This document shows positions 1 to 7,732 of a stretch of 27,916 nt of DNA, one piece after another. Source of the DNA: CAMTWJ01 sp964643605 (GTDB lineage Bacteria > Patescibacteriota > Saccharimonadia > Saccharimonadales > 2-12-FULL-41-12); the NCBI GenBank assembly GCA_964643605.1, contig CAZXTF010000008.1, forward strand, positions 1 to 27,916, in the 5' to 3' direction. Under the pieces are notes generated by a model that did not search any database, was not told the origin of the DNA, and worked only from the letters and a program-made list of their open reading frames with translations. The translations under genes and the position numbers were made by a program. The stretch's first letter is position 1. Each line of letters opens with the position of its first letter.

Positions 1-118
1 TATGCGCATCGCCCAATTTCATAATTGAGCCTTTGCCAAATTGTTTTTCAATAGTCTCCAGCGCTAACCCAAGTGCCTTAGTTTTACCACTATCTTCAGT
101 TGATTTTTTGTCTGCCAT
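1..118 (-). CDS. recA: Recombinase RecA, N-terminal 39 residues (partial)
   Basis: Only the first 39 codons lie in the window and the gene runs off its left edge. The translation begins MADKKSTEDS and continues with ALGLALETIEKQFGKGSIMK. This matches the conserved RecA N-terminus, where an IEKQFGKGSIM(R/K)LGD block precedes the ATPase core. RecA forms filaments on single-stranded DNA, drives strand exchange and stimulates LexA-type autocleavage. The ATG at 118-116 follows a strong ribosome binding site (GGAGGGG, three bases upstream). The gene diverges from pilB and shares a 131-bp intergenic region with it. I see no obvious LexA operator there. The Walker motifs are outside the window, so identity rests on the N-terminus alone, but that block is distinctive. 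Confidence 0.9.
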   Translation of the reverse strand, partial: MADKKSTEDSGKTKALGLALETIEKQFGKGSIMKLGDAH

Positions 119-155
119 TACCCCTCCAGAGTTTGTTATTTTTGCCCAACCACTT

Positions 156-168
156 GCCTACTATTATA
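156..168 (-). promoter_or_regulatory. recA promoter (extended -10)
   Basis: On the minus strand TGG-TATAAT lies at 171-163 (hexamer 168-163), an extended -10 element. The best -35 candidate 17 bp upstream is a poor TTAGCC. The expected start near 156 gives a leader of about 37 nt carrying the GGAGGGG ribosome binding site. Unlike most promoters in this window, this one makes a leadered mRNA. Confidence 0.6.
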
Positions 169-231
169 CCAGGACTGCTGCTTGTGGCTAAGTTACCTTC
201 GCTACTACTAGTGCTTACGGTTAAATATTAG

Positions 232-244
232 TATACTTCTCTTT
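232..244 (+). promoter_or_regulatory. pilB promoter -10, near-leaderless
   Basis: TATACT at 232-237 ends 12 nt before the pilB ATG at 250, so transcription would start near 244 and leave a leader of about 6 nt. No Shine-Dalgarno sequence is visible upstream of the ATG. The -35 is not convincing. Confidence 0.5.
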
Positions 245-249
245 AGATT

Positions 250-2061
250 ATGCGCATATCAGATAGTTTGGTGGAGAAACTACTCCGTGCCGAGAAAAAA
301 GTTAGCCCTGAGCAATTAAAAACGCTTCAGGAACAGGCTAAAACCGAGAAGAAATCGGTGGCCGACTTGGCTATTAAAAATAATCTTATCAGTGAGAAAG
401 AGCTAACAAAACTCTATGCTGATGAGATAGATATTCCGTTTGTAGATCTTAACCCAAAAGAGCTAAAGAGAGAGATATTACTCCTTGTACCAGAACGTAT
501 CGCCAAGCAGTATAAGATCATCTTGTTTGGCGTAGAAGAAGACGGATCCAAGTTACTCGCCATGGAAGACCCCGACGACATTCAGGCTATTAACTTTCTG
601 CAGAAACAGCTCGGCACAAACCTCAAAGTACACGTCGCAACGGCTACTAGTATCGGGGCATCACTTGATCAGTACCGAGAAAATGTATCCAGTGAACTTA
701 CAAAAGTCTTAACACCTGATGAAGAAGAAACTGATGAAGAAGAAAAAGTCGATGAGGAAGATATAGCCGAAGACTCGCCAATTGCCCAAACAGTAAATCT
801 AATTATTGAGTACGCTGTCAAATCTGGAGCCAGCGATGTGCATATAGAGCCTCGAGAGGGCTATGTAAGCGTACGCTACCGAATAGACGGCATTCTAAAA
901 GAAGCCAATAAACTACCGAAAAAAGTACATGGATCACTTGTAAGTCGTATCAAGATTTTAAGCAATCTAAAAATTGATGAACGTCGAGCACCGCAAGATG
1001 GCAGATTCAAGATTCAAGTAGGCAGTGGTGTATATGCACTGCGTGTATCGACGCTCCCAATCACAGACGGTGAAAAAGTAGTTATGCGTATCTTGAATGA
1101 GTCAAGTAAAGCACTAGGTCTCGAAGACCTTGGCTACTGGGGTAGTGCCCTAAAAACAATCAACGACGCTATCGTGCAACCTCATGGCATGATCTTGGTC
1201 ACTGGACCAACTGGATCTGGTAAATCAACGAGTCTCTTTAGTGTTCTGAGCTTACTCAACCGACCATCAGTCAATATCTCAACAATTGAGGATCCCGTAG
1301 AATACAAGATCCCGGGCGCCAACCAAACTCAGGTGAACCCTCAGGCTGGTATGACTTTCGCTGCAGGCTTACGAGCCCTTCTTAGGCAAGATCCAAATAT
1401 CATTATGGTGGGTGAGATTCGTGATACCGAAACTGCTGGACTTGGTGTACAGGCAGCATTAACTGGACACCTGGTGTTTGCAACGCTTCACACAAATAAT
1501 GCTGCAACCTGCCTCCCCCGACTTCTTGATATGAATATTGAGCCATTCTTGATTGCTAGCACCGTACGAGCAGTAGTTGGCCAACGACTCGTTAGAAAAC
1601 TGTGCGTAGATTGCCGAGAAGAATACACACCTGATACTCCAACACTCAAGCAAATTGCAGAAACATTCCATGTTGACGATGCAGCAACCATGAAATATAT
1701 TCACGGACTTGAGGAGCAAGCGTTAAAGGGTGGCATCGGCAAAGGCAATAACGAAAAAACCAAATCAGTAACAGAGAACCTATCGACCACACCTGCCAAA
1801 ATAGAACGTCTCTTTAAGGCCCACGAAGATGGTTGTGCAGCCTGTAATCATACCGGATACAAAGGACGGGTTGGCATCTATGAAGTTCTTGGCAACTCGG
1901 AGGAGATACAGAAATTGATTGTTTCAAATGCGACAAGCGAGGAGATACAACTACAAGCCATCAAGAATGGCATGGTAACCATGCAACTTGATGGCTTCAT
2001 TAAGGCTCTTCGGGGGCAAACAAGCATAGAGGAAATTTTACGAGTAACTTCGGAGCACTAA
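250..2061 (+). CDS. pilB: Type IV pilus assembly ATPase PilB (GspE/PulE family)
   Basis: This is the cytoplasmic hexameric ATPase that powers pilus extension. The 603-aa protein has the family's full domain order. An N-terminal MshEN/GspE-N type domain covers roughly residues 1-145. A very acidic linker rich in Asp and Glu follows (about 155-175), then the ATPase core. Walker A is GPTGSGKST at 319-327 (Lys325). The Walker B region is PNIIMVGEIRD at 382-392, with Glu389. The zinc-binding tetracysteine is present as Cys452/Cys455 and Cys529/Cys532. It heads pilB-pilC-pilA; pilC starts four bases after its stop. No retraction ATPase (pilT) or prepilin peptidase lies in the window. The start codon has no Shine-Dalgarno sequence but sits just downstream of a -10 box. 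Confidence 0.95.
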   Translation: MRISDSLVEKLLRAEKKVSPEQLKTLQEQAKTEKKSVADLAIKNNLISEKELTKLYADEIDIPFVDLNPKELKREILLLVPERIAKQYKIILFGVEEDGSKLLAMEDPDDIQAINFLQKQLGTNLKVHVATATSIGASLDQYRENVSSELTKVLTPDEEETDEEEKVDEEDIAEDSPIAQTVNLIIEYAVKSGASDVHIEPREGYVSVRYRIDGILKEANKLPKKVHGSLVSRIKILSNLKIDERRAPQDGRFKIQVGSGVYALRVSTLPITDGEKVVMRILNESSKALGLEDLGYWGSALKTINDAIVQPHGMILVTGPTGSGKSTSLFSVLSLLNRPSVNISTIEDPVEYKIPGANQTQVNPQAGMTFAAGLRALLRQDPNIIMVGEIRDTETAGLGVQAALTGHLVFATLHTNNAATCLPRLLDMNIEPFLIASTVRAVVGQRLVRKLCVDCREEYTPDTPTLKQIAETFHVDDAATMKYIHGLEEQALKGGIGKGNNEKTKSVTENLSTTPAKIERLFKAHEDGCAACNHTGYKGRVGIYEVLGNSEEIQKLIVSNATSEEIQLQAIKNGMVTMQLDGFIKALRGQTSIEEILRVTSEH

Positions 2062-2065
2062 TACA

Positions 2066-3292
2066 ATGACACGCTTTACTTATACAGCAACCAAGGGTGG
2101 CAAAACCATTAGTGGAGCTGTTGAGGCATCCTCAAGAGAAAATGCACTATCTACTTTGTCCCACCAGGGTATTCATCCTTTGGTTATTAAGGAAAGTTCA
2201 GCTAACGGTGGTATTGCAAAACTACTCAGCCTACAGGGCAAAAAAGTAAATCTGAAAGATCTCGTAGTCTTTACTCGCCAGCTCTCGACCATGATCACCG
2301 CTGGTGTCCCTCTTACACGTTCACTCTCGACGCTACAAGACCAAACCGAGAATAAGTACTTTAAAACTGTCATAGGTGGTATAGAGAAAGATATAGAAGG
2401 TGGGGCTGCGCTTGCTGATGCACTTGCGAAATACCCAAATGTTTTTAGCGAAGTATACGTAAACATGGTGCGAGCTGGTGAAGCTGGCGGTATTTTAGAT
2501 GAAATCCTAAAGAGACTTGCGGCACAAGTAGAAAAGGACGCTACTATCCGTAAAAAGATCAAAAGTGCCATGGCTTACCCGGTAGTTATCTTGTGTATTA
2601 CTATTGTCGCTTTCTTTGGCATTATGCTCTTTGTCATGCCAAAACTAGGTAAGATTATTAAAGATCTGGGCGGTCCTGATGCAGAATTACCTGTATACAC
2701 TCAGGCGATGCTTGGCCTAAGTGATTTTCTGCGGGCAAATGCTATTTTTATACTAGTAGCCGGATTTATCGGTGTATATTTCTTGCGCAGATATATTCGA
2801 ACTCCAAGCGGAAAATATAAATTCCACAAACTTCTACTCCGAACACCTGTGCTTAAAACTATACTTACCAAGGTTGCTATTGCCCGGTTCTCTCGGACTT
2901 TTGCTTCACTCATGTCGTCGGGTGTAGGCGTACTAGATGCTCTCGAAGTTACTGGTGGGGCAATCGGCAATAAAGTTATTGAAGAAGAATTAGCAGAAGC
3001 AGCAAAACAAGTAAAAGCTGGCAAGCAGCTCTCGGAACCTCTTTCACATAGCACTCACTTTCCTCCAATTGTGAGTCAGATGCTCGCAATTGGAGAAGAA
3101 ACTGGTCAGATAGACACTATCCTCATTAAAGTAGCTGACTTTTACGAAGAAGAGGTCGATACAGTCATCGATGGCATTAGTTCGCTTATTGAACCCCTGA
3201 TGATTATCGTCCTTGGTGGCATGGTCGGTATGATTGCAGCTAGTGTTATGGGCCCTATCGCATCCTTGAGCCAAAATGTGGGCGATGGCTAA
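2066..3292 (+). CDS. pilC: Type IV pilus inner-membrane platform protein PilC (GspF family)
   Basis: PilC is the polytopic platform that couples the PilB ATPase to pilin insertion at the inner membrane. The 408-aa protein is the usual size and carries two tandem T2SSF domains. The first, at about residues 65-195, contains the characteristic LVVFTRQLSTMITAGVPL stretch. The second, at about 265-395, contains ARFSRTFASLMSSGVGVLDAL. Hydrophobic segments lie near residues 172-198, 223-242 and 377-400, which fits the family's three-helix topology. The gene follows pilB by four bases, consistent with co-transcription. Its stop is followed by a 125-bp gap before pilA. Confidence 0.95.
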   Translation: MTRFTYTATKGGKTISGAVEASSRENALSTLSHQGIHPLVIKESSANGGIAKLLSLQGKKVNLKDLVVFTRQLSTMITAGVPLTRSLSTLQDQTENKYFKTVIGGIEKDIEGGAALADALAKYPNVFSEVYVNMVRAGEAGGILDEILKRLAAQVEKDATIRKKIKSAMAYPVVILCITIVAFFGIMLFVMPKLGKIIKDLGGPDAELPVYTQAMLGLSDFLRANAIFILVAGFIGVYFLRRYIRTPSGKYKFHKLLLRTPVLKTILTKVAIARFSRTFASLMSSGVGVLDALEVTGGAIGNKVIEEELAEAAKQVKAGKQLSEPLSHSTHFPPIVSQMLAIGEETGQIDTILIKVADFYEEEVDTVIDGISSLIEPLMIIVLGGMVGMIAASVMGPIASLSQNVGDG

Positions 3293-3308
3293 TCCTGGGG
3301 AAAAATAC

Positions 3309-3337
3309 TTGCTTTTCTACCTCTTATGCTTAATAAT
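3309..3337 (+). promoter_or_regulatory. Possible pilA promoter
   Basis: TTGCTT (3309-3314) and AATAAT (3332-3337) are 17 bp apart in the pilC-pilA gap. They would give a leader of about 74 nt ending in a strong ribosome binding site. A separate pilin promoter makes sense because pilin is needed in large excess over PilB and PilC. The boxes are only moderate matches, and TAAAAT at 3383-3388 is an alternative -10. Confidence 0.3.
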
Positions 3338-3400
3338 TTGATCTAGATACTTACTCAGCACTAGCTTGTAAGGTCAAATAAATAAAATAAGTAACTAAAC

Positions 3401-3417
3401 AAGGAGGGTGGGTCCTT
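3401..3417 (+). promoter_or_regulatory. pilA ribosome binding site inside a small inverted repeat
   Basis: AAGGAGG at 3401-3407 is among the strongest Shine-Dalgarno sequences in the window and lies 10 nt before the ATG. Its first five bases (AAGGA) are complementary to TCCTT at 3413-3417, immediately before the start codon, leaving a 7-nt loop. The RBS is certain as sequence; any role for the hairpin is inference. Confidence 0.6.
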
Positions 3418-3864
3418 ATGATCTCACTAAAAAATAAGCAAAGTGGTTTCACCATTGTTGAGCTCTTGATCGTGATCGTTGTGATCGGTATTTTGGCTGC
3501 ATTGGTAGTAACAACATTTAGCGGTATCCAAAAGAAAGCTCGTGACACTGAGCGAGAAACCGACATTAAAGCGCTTCACGGCCAAGTTGAAGCCTATTTT
3601 GCACAGAACGGCAAATATCCAACATTGGCTAACCTGCAAGACAATGCCTGGATTGGCGAGAACCTAAAAGGTCTTGATGTTGAGTCAGCTCACGATCCCA
3701 AAGGAGCCGATGGCAATAACATAAGCGGTTCGGCTGGAGCTAACCAATATGGTTATGCTGTAACACCTACGGGATGTAACAACACAGACACAGAGTGTAC
3801 TGGCTACACTCTAACTGCCACTAAAGAAGGTGATGGCACATTCGTAAAGAATGCTCTTAACTAA
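3418..3864 (+). CDS. pilA: Type IV pilin / prepilin PilA-like
   Basis: This is the structural pilin subunit or a major pseudopilin. The 148-aa precursor has a short basic leader ending in Gly10. The type III prepilin signature FTIVELLIVIVVIGILAAL follows at residues 11-29. Processing between Gly10 and Phe11 would leave Glu at mature position 5, as in canonical pilins. The hydrophobic N-terminal helix leads to a globular domain with the common YFAQNGKYPT pattern at 60-69. Two cysteines (Cys120 and Cys127) near the C-terminus could form a small disulfide loop. The gene has its own strong ribosome binding site and is followed by a strong terminator, which fits high expression. No prepilin peptidase gene is present here. 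Confidence 0.93.
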   Translation: MISLKNKQSGFTIVELLIVIVVIGILAALVVTTFSGIQKKARDTERETDIKALHGQVEAYFAQNGKYPTLANLQDNAWIGENLKGLDVESAHDPKGADGNNISGSAGANQYGYAVTPTGCNNTDTECTGYTLTATKEGDGTFVKNALN

Positions 3865-3886
3865 GATTTACTTAGTCATAGATACC

Positions 3887-3918
3887 TATAAAACCCCGCA
3901 TTTTTGCGGGGTTTTATA
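3887..3918 (+). terminator. Strong intrinsic terminator after pilA
   Basis: Perfect 14-bp inverted repeat, 3887-3900 against 3905-3918, with a TTTT loop. The core is CCCCGCA/TGCGGGG flanked by an A-tract and a T-tract. The symmetric tracts mean it could act on both strands. It separates pilB-pilC-pilA from pilM-pilN-pilO. Confidence 0.92.
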
Positions 3919-3954
3919 ATGACAATGTATTAGTGCTGTAAACATTAGCGTATC

Positions 3955-3970
3955 TGTTATACTACTAGTA
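3955..3970 (+). promoter_or_regulatory. pilM promoter, near-leaderless
   Basis: TGT-TATACT (3955-3963, hexamer 3958-3963) is an extended -10. The expected start near 3970 lies about 7 nt before the pilM ATG at 3977, and no Shine-Dalgarno sequence is present. Confidence 0.55.
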
Positions 3971-3976
3971 ACCATT

Positions 3977-5056
3977 ATGGGTGGAATACAAAACTCATCA
4001 CTATTGTTTAAAGACAAGCCAGTTTTCGGCTTAGATATTGGGTTTAGCACCGTTAAAGTCATACAGACTGAGCGCTCAGGCAAAGGCAAGAACTCTGTTA
4101 TCGGTTATGGTGTGGCTCATTTTGATAGTAGTGCTATCAAGGATGGTGTGATTGTTGATATAGAAGCCATTGCAAAACCCGTCCAAGAGCTCTTTAGAAA
4201 GGGCATTGTCGGACATATAACTACTCGGCGTGTTGCAGTCTCAATACCAGCAACACGAACTTTTGCTAAAACAATGAGCTTGCCACTACTTCAGGAAAAA
4301 GAGCTCGAAGAAGCAGTATTTCTTGAAGCTCAGCAGTATATTCCTATGCCTATCGAACAACTGTATATCGATTACAGCGTAGTTGATAAAACAAAAGACA
4401 GTGTAGAAGTGTTGACAGTTGGCGTACCGAAAAATATTGTGGACAGTCTCTTAAGCCTTATGCAGACGCTTGGACTCGAACCTGTTGCCTTTGACACCAC
4501 TACGGATGCAGCTGGGCGATTATTTGAGAATCAGCACCGAAGTAGCGATGTACCCGCTGTACTCATAGATTTTGGCTCACTCTCGGCAGATATAACAATC
4601 CACGATAAAACCGTAATTGTTAGCAGTACGGCCCCTTCTGGTGGAGATACCTTTACCGATCTCATTGCTAAGGACCTCGGAGTCAGTATCGAGGAAGGCT
4701 ATATCATTAAAACAAAATACGGATTAGGCAAAAGTAAAAAACAAAAAGAGATACAAGAAGCAATCAGTCCAGAACTTGATAAACTCGTAAAAGAAATAAG
4801 GCGAATGATTCGCTATTATGAAGAACGTTCTGATAGCAAAAAGAAGATTGGGCAAATTGTAACTATGGGGGGTGGCGCCAATATGCCTGGTTTAAGCGAC
4901 TACCTCACCGAGACACTGCGTTTGCCAGTCCGTATGTGCGATCCATGGCTAGAGCTTGAACTTGGCCGCTTGAAAGCCCCTACAGAAGTAGAGAAAGCTA
5001 TGTATGTTATCGCTGCAGGCCTTTCGTTTATAGACAAGAAGGAGCTCTTCCCGTGA
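3977..5056 (+). CDS. pilM: Type IV pilus assembly protein PilM (actin-like ATPase)
   Basis: PilM is the cytoplasmic actin/FtsA-like component that binds the N-terminal tail of PilN and links the PilNO alignment complex to the motor. The 359-aa protein shows the actin-fold phosphate loops GLDIGFSTVKVIQ (about 18-30) and LIDFGSLSADITI (about 196-208). A GGGANMPGL adenosine-binding motif lies towards the C-terminus. All three agree with the PilM/SHS2 domain family in order and spacing. It heads pilM-pilN-pilO-small membrane protein, and its last codons overlap the pilN start by four bases. It has its own promoter downstream of the pilA terminator. Confidence 0.93.
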   Translation: MGGIQNSSLLFKDKPVFGLDIGFSTVKVIQTERSGKGKNSVIGYGVAHFDSSAIKDGVIVDIEAIAKPVQELFRKGIVGHITTRRVAVSIPATRTFAKTMSLPLLQEKELEEAVFLEAQQYIPMPIEQLYIDYSVVDKTKDSVEVLTVGVPKNIVDSLLSLMQTLGLEPVAFDTTTDAAGRLFENQHRSSDVPAVLIDFGSLSADITIHDKTVIVSSTAPSGGDTFTDLIAKDLGVSIEEGYIIKTKYGLGKSKKQKEIQEAISPELDKLVKEIRRMIRYYEERSDSKKKIGQIVTMGGGANMPGLSDYLTETLRLPVRMCDPWLELELGRLKAPTEVEKAMYVIAAGLSFIDKKELFP

Positions 5057-5655
5057 TTAATCTCCTACCCCCTGAATACAAGCAAGATATTATCTACGGT
5101 CGACGTAATGCGCAGCTCGTTCGCTGGACAGTTAGTGCTCTTATTTCTCTCTTCGTCACTATTGCCTTGTTTAGTGGTGGATATTTCCTGCTCAAGCAAA
5201 GTGCTAAAGCCGAAAGTAAAAATGCCGCTACTGCCCAAGCTGAACTTCAAGAGCTAAAACTTGATGAAACGCAAAAACAAGTAGAAGAACTCTCTAGCAA
5301 TATGAAACTTACCATTCAGGTGCTTTCAAAAGAGGTGCTCTTTTCAGAACTTCTAAAGCAGCTAGGGGCATCAGTTCCTGCTAATGTATCTCTGTCAGGT
5401 CTGCAAGTCGATAAGCTTCAAGGAGGCTTAGCCATAAATGCAAACGCAACGGATGTTGAATCCGCTACACAGTTGCAGTTAAATTTACAGGATCCTAAGA
5501 ATAAGATTTTTGAGAAAGCTGATATCGAATCTATTACTTGCTCGGAGCAATCAGAGAGCAATTATCCATGCACTGTTCAGATCAAGGCCTTGTTCTCTAA
5601 AAATAACCCCTTCTTATTTATCACAAAAAACACCTCTGATGGAGGAAGTAACTGA
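5053..5655 (+). CDS. pilN: Type IV pilus assembly protein PilN
   Basis: PilN is a bitopic inner-membrane protein that pairs with PilO and binds PilM. The start is GTG at 5053, overlapping the end of pilM. The protein opens with INLLPPEYK, the conserved PilN tail that inserts into PilM. A single transmembrane helix follows at about residues 24-47, then a coiled-coil-prone stretch (about 50-100) and a small periplasmic-type domain. It is 200 aa, within the usual range. The C-terminal domain contains two cysteines (in TCSEQSESNYPC) that could form a disulfide. Its stop overlaps the pilO start as TGATG. Confidence 0.9.
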   Translation: MINLLPPEYKQDIIYGRRNAQLVRWTVSALISLFVTIALFSGGYFLLKQSAKAESKNAATAQAELQELKLDETQKQVEELSSNMKLTIQVLSKEVLFSELLKQLGASVPANVSLSGLQVDKLQGGLAINANATDVESATQLQLNLQDPKNKIFEKADIESITCSEQSESNYPCTVQIKALFSKNNPFLFITKNTSDGGSN

Positions 5656-6290
5656 TGCGTAATAAACGCTTCTTCTTTATCCTGTGTGGCGTATTTGTGT
5701 TAATTATCGTACTGATTGGTGGTGTGGTATTTCTTGGGTTAAAAAAACTTAGTGCAGAATCAAGAACCCTACAAGAAGCCCGAACTGCTATGGCAACTAC
5801 TGACCAACAAAAACTTGCCCAAGCAAAAGCTAAAAAAGATTTGGAAAAACATTCTGAACTAAATGAAATCACCCGAGCAATCGTACCTCAAGACAAAGAC
5901 CAGGCCAAAACGGTACGAGAGATAAATGCTATCGCAAAAAGTAGCGGAATCCGCTTAAAGAACATTGCCTTTGTAGCTTCTACACTTGGGCAAGCAGCAC
6001 CAAAGGCTAGCGGTTCAACAGAAGGGAATTCATCAAGCTCAACTCCCCCTCCCGCCGCCCCTCCAGTCACTCAAGTAAAGCCAGTTGAGGGGATCACAGG
6101 AGTCTATTCACTCGAAATTACCGTCGCTAATGATAGTTCCACTGCAGTAACGTACGATCAGCTTATTCGTTTCTTAAACGGACTCGAATCCAACCGTCGA
6201 ACTGCCCATGTACAGAAGATAGCTCTTACACCGGGCGACGATGGAAGAATTGTATTTAACATAACACTTAACGCATACTTAAAACCATGA
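5655..6290 (+). CDS. pilO: Type IV pilus assembly protein PilO-like
   Basis: This 211-aa bitopic protein sits directly after pilN. It has a short basic N-terminus and one transmembrane helix (about 6-29). A coiled-coil-like Ala/Lys/Glu-rich segment (about 33-95) leads to a C-terminal ferredoxin-like region. Sequence similarity between PilO proteins is low, so the call rests mainly on topology and gene order. An unusual feature is a Ser/Pro/Ala-rich linker at about 113-143 inserted before the last part of the domain. It overlaps both neighbours (TGATG with pilN, ATGA with the next gene), indicating translational coupling. Confidence 0.8.
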   Translation: MRNKRFFFILCGVFVLIIVLIGGVVFLGLKKLSAESRTLQEARTAMATTDQQKLAQAKAKKDLEKHSELNEITRAIVPQDKDQAKTVREINAIAKSSGIRLKNIAFVASTLGQAAPKASGSTEGNSSSSTPPPAAPPVTQVKPVEGITGVYSLEITVANDSSTAVTYDQLIRFLNGLESNRRTAHVQKIALTPGDDGRIVFNITLNAYLKP

Positions 6291-6604
6291 ATAAAGATCT
6301 AAACATCAACTTATCGACTGCCTCAATAACAACCAGTCTTAAACACCTGAAAAACTTTTTTGGACGATACGGCGCATTCCTTTTCCTTATAACTAGCATC
6401 TTGCTCTATAGCTTTATTGTTTGGAAAATTGGAGCGTTCAACAGCGTTAGCGCCAATCAAGAAAGTGTCGACGAAAAGTTACAAGCTGGTTTTCGCTTGA
6501 GGATAGATCAAGATTCTGTAAATAAAATTCAACAATTGCAAGATCAAAATATCGCTGTGCAGTCTTTGTTTAAGTCTGCCCGAGAGAATCCTTTCCAGGA
6601 GTAA
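6287..6604 (+). CDS. Small bitopic membrane protein at the end of the pilMNO operon
   Basis: I do not recognise this 105-aa protein. It has a polar N-terminus of about 28 residues, one transmembrane helix (about 29-48), and an extracytoplasmic tail rich in Gln, Asp and Asn with a likely coiled-coil segment (about 56-95). Its start overlaps the pilO stop as ATGA, so it is almost certainly translated with pilMNO. In Proteobacteria the next gene would encode the lipoprotein PilP, which connects to the secretin. This protein has no lipobox, and CPR cells have no outer-membrane secretin to bind. A structural role in the PilNO complex is the simplest guess, from position only. Confidence 0.8.
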   Translation: MNKDLNINLSTASITTSLKHLKNFFGRYGAFLFLITSILLYSFIVWKIGAFNSVSANQESVDEKLQAGFRLRIDQDSVNKIQQLQDQNIAVQSLFKSARENPFQE

Positions 6605-6626
6605 TCTCCTTTCTATTCAGATTTTT

Positions 6627-6695
6627 CTAAACTGGCTTTCGCCTCTCTTGTGCCTGGGCTGCTATTTCGTGTTGTTCTTCTATGAGCTTATTCAT
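6627..6695 (-). CDS. Possible 22-aa miniprotein overlapping the ruvB stop
   Basis: The ruvB stop overlaps an ATG (ATGA) that opens a 22-codon frame, MNKLIEEQHEIAAQAQERRKPV. The peptide is highly charged and likely helical. The start arrangement is the same as for other coupled genes in this operon, and it fills most of the gap before the convergent pilus operon. A frame this short can arise by chance, so this is only a candidate. Confidence 0.25.
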   Translation of the reverse strand: MNKLIEEQHEIAAQAQERRKPV

Positions 6696-7732
6696 ACTAA
6701 CTTAGTTTGCTCTGATTTTGAATCGACATCCTTATCCAAATGTTTGTACGCTTTGGGGGTTACTTTTCGTCCTCTTGGAGTACGCTCCATAAGTCCAATC
6801 TGCATCAGATATGGCTCGAAGAAATCCTCGATTGTAGTTTTCTCATCTCCAGTCAGTGCCGCCAACGTGTCTAGACCAACTGGACCTCCCTTATAATGCT
6901 CAATGATCGTTTCTAAAATCCGCCGATCTGCCGGATCAAGCCCAAGTTCATCAATTTCAAGAAGCTGCATCGCCTTTTTTGTAGTAACGGTATCAATTAT
7001 GCCGTCCCCATTTACATCTGCATAATCTCTCACTCGTTTTAGTAATCGGTTGGCAATACGAGGAGTTAAACGAGCACGTTTTGCCAGGTGCCCTGCTGCT
7101 TCATCGCTTAATTCTGTATCCAAGATATTCGCTGCTCGCTTTATAATCTGAGAAATTTCATCATCGTTATAAAATTCTAGCCTGTGCTGCAAGCCAAACC
7201 GATCTCGCAAAGGAGCTGCTAGTGAACCAGTGCGAGTAGTAGCACCAATTACCGTAAATTTTGGTAGATCAAGACGCAAGCTTTTAGCACTCGGGCCTTT
7301 GCCAATCATAATATCCAACTTAAAATCTTCCATAGCCGAATAAAGCACTTCTTCAACACTTCGATGCAAACGATGAATCTCGTCGATAAATAAAATGTCA
7401 CCGTCTTGCAAATTTGTTAGCAGACTAGCAAGATCACCTGCTCGCTCAATGGCTGGACCAGAAGTAATCCGGATATTAGCGCCCATTTCATTAGCAATTA
7501 CACTGGCCATAGTAGTTTTGCCGAGCCCCGGAGGGCCAAAAAGCAATACATGATCTACTGGCTCGCCTCGTTTTTTGGCGGCTGCAATTGCTAGTTTGAG
7601 GGCCTTTTTAACTCGCTCCTGGCCAATATAATTTTTAAAATCTTTTGGACGAAGATTATTTTCTAATTCTAGTTCTACTTCTGGAGCATCATCCACCGCA
7701 GGTCCAGGCTGCATAATTCTCTCAACCGCCAT
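6692..7732 (-). CDS. ruvB: Holliday junction branch migration ATPase RuvB
   Basis: RuvB is the hexameric AAA+ motor that drives branch migration with RuvA. The 346-aa protein has the expected order: N-terminal region with YIGQERVKKAL, Walker A GPPGLGKT at 66-73, and Walker B DILFIDEIHR at about 112-121. Sensor 1 is in VIGATTRTGSL. The C-terminal winged-helix domain includes GLDTLAALTGDE and LMQIGLMERTPRGR. All match the family closely. The ATG overlaps the ruvA stop (TGATG), so it is translationally coupled. It is the last large gene of yebC-ruvC-ruvA-ruvB and converges on the pilus operon; I see no clear terminator hairpin between them. Confidence 0.97.
   Translation of the reverse strand: MAVERIMQPGPAVDDAPEVELELENNLRPKDFKNYIGQERVKKALKLAIAAAKKRGEPVDHVLLFGPPGLGKTTMASVIANEMGANIRITSGPAIERAGDLASLLTNLQDGDILFIDEIHRLHRSVEEVLYSAMEDFKLDIMIGKGPSAKSLRLDLPKFTVIGATTRTGSLAAPLRDRFGLQHRLEFYNDDEISQIIKRAANILDTELSDEAAGHLAKRARLTPRIANRLLKRVRDYADVNGDGIIDTVTTKKAMQLLEIDELGLDPADRRILETIIEHYKGGPVGLDTLAALTGDEKTTIEDFFEPYLMQIGLMERTPRGRKVTPKAYKHLDKDVDSKSEQTKLV

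Noticed and set aside
119..249. LexA/SOS operator between recA and pilB
   Set aside because: No convincing GAAC-N4-GTTC-like or CTGT-N8-ACAG-like palindrome is visible.
6648..6896. 82-aa plus-strand frame after the pilus operon
   Set aside because: Most of it is antisense to the ruvB C-terminus, and it lacks a ribosome binding site or -10 box.
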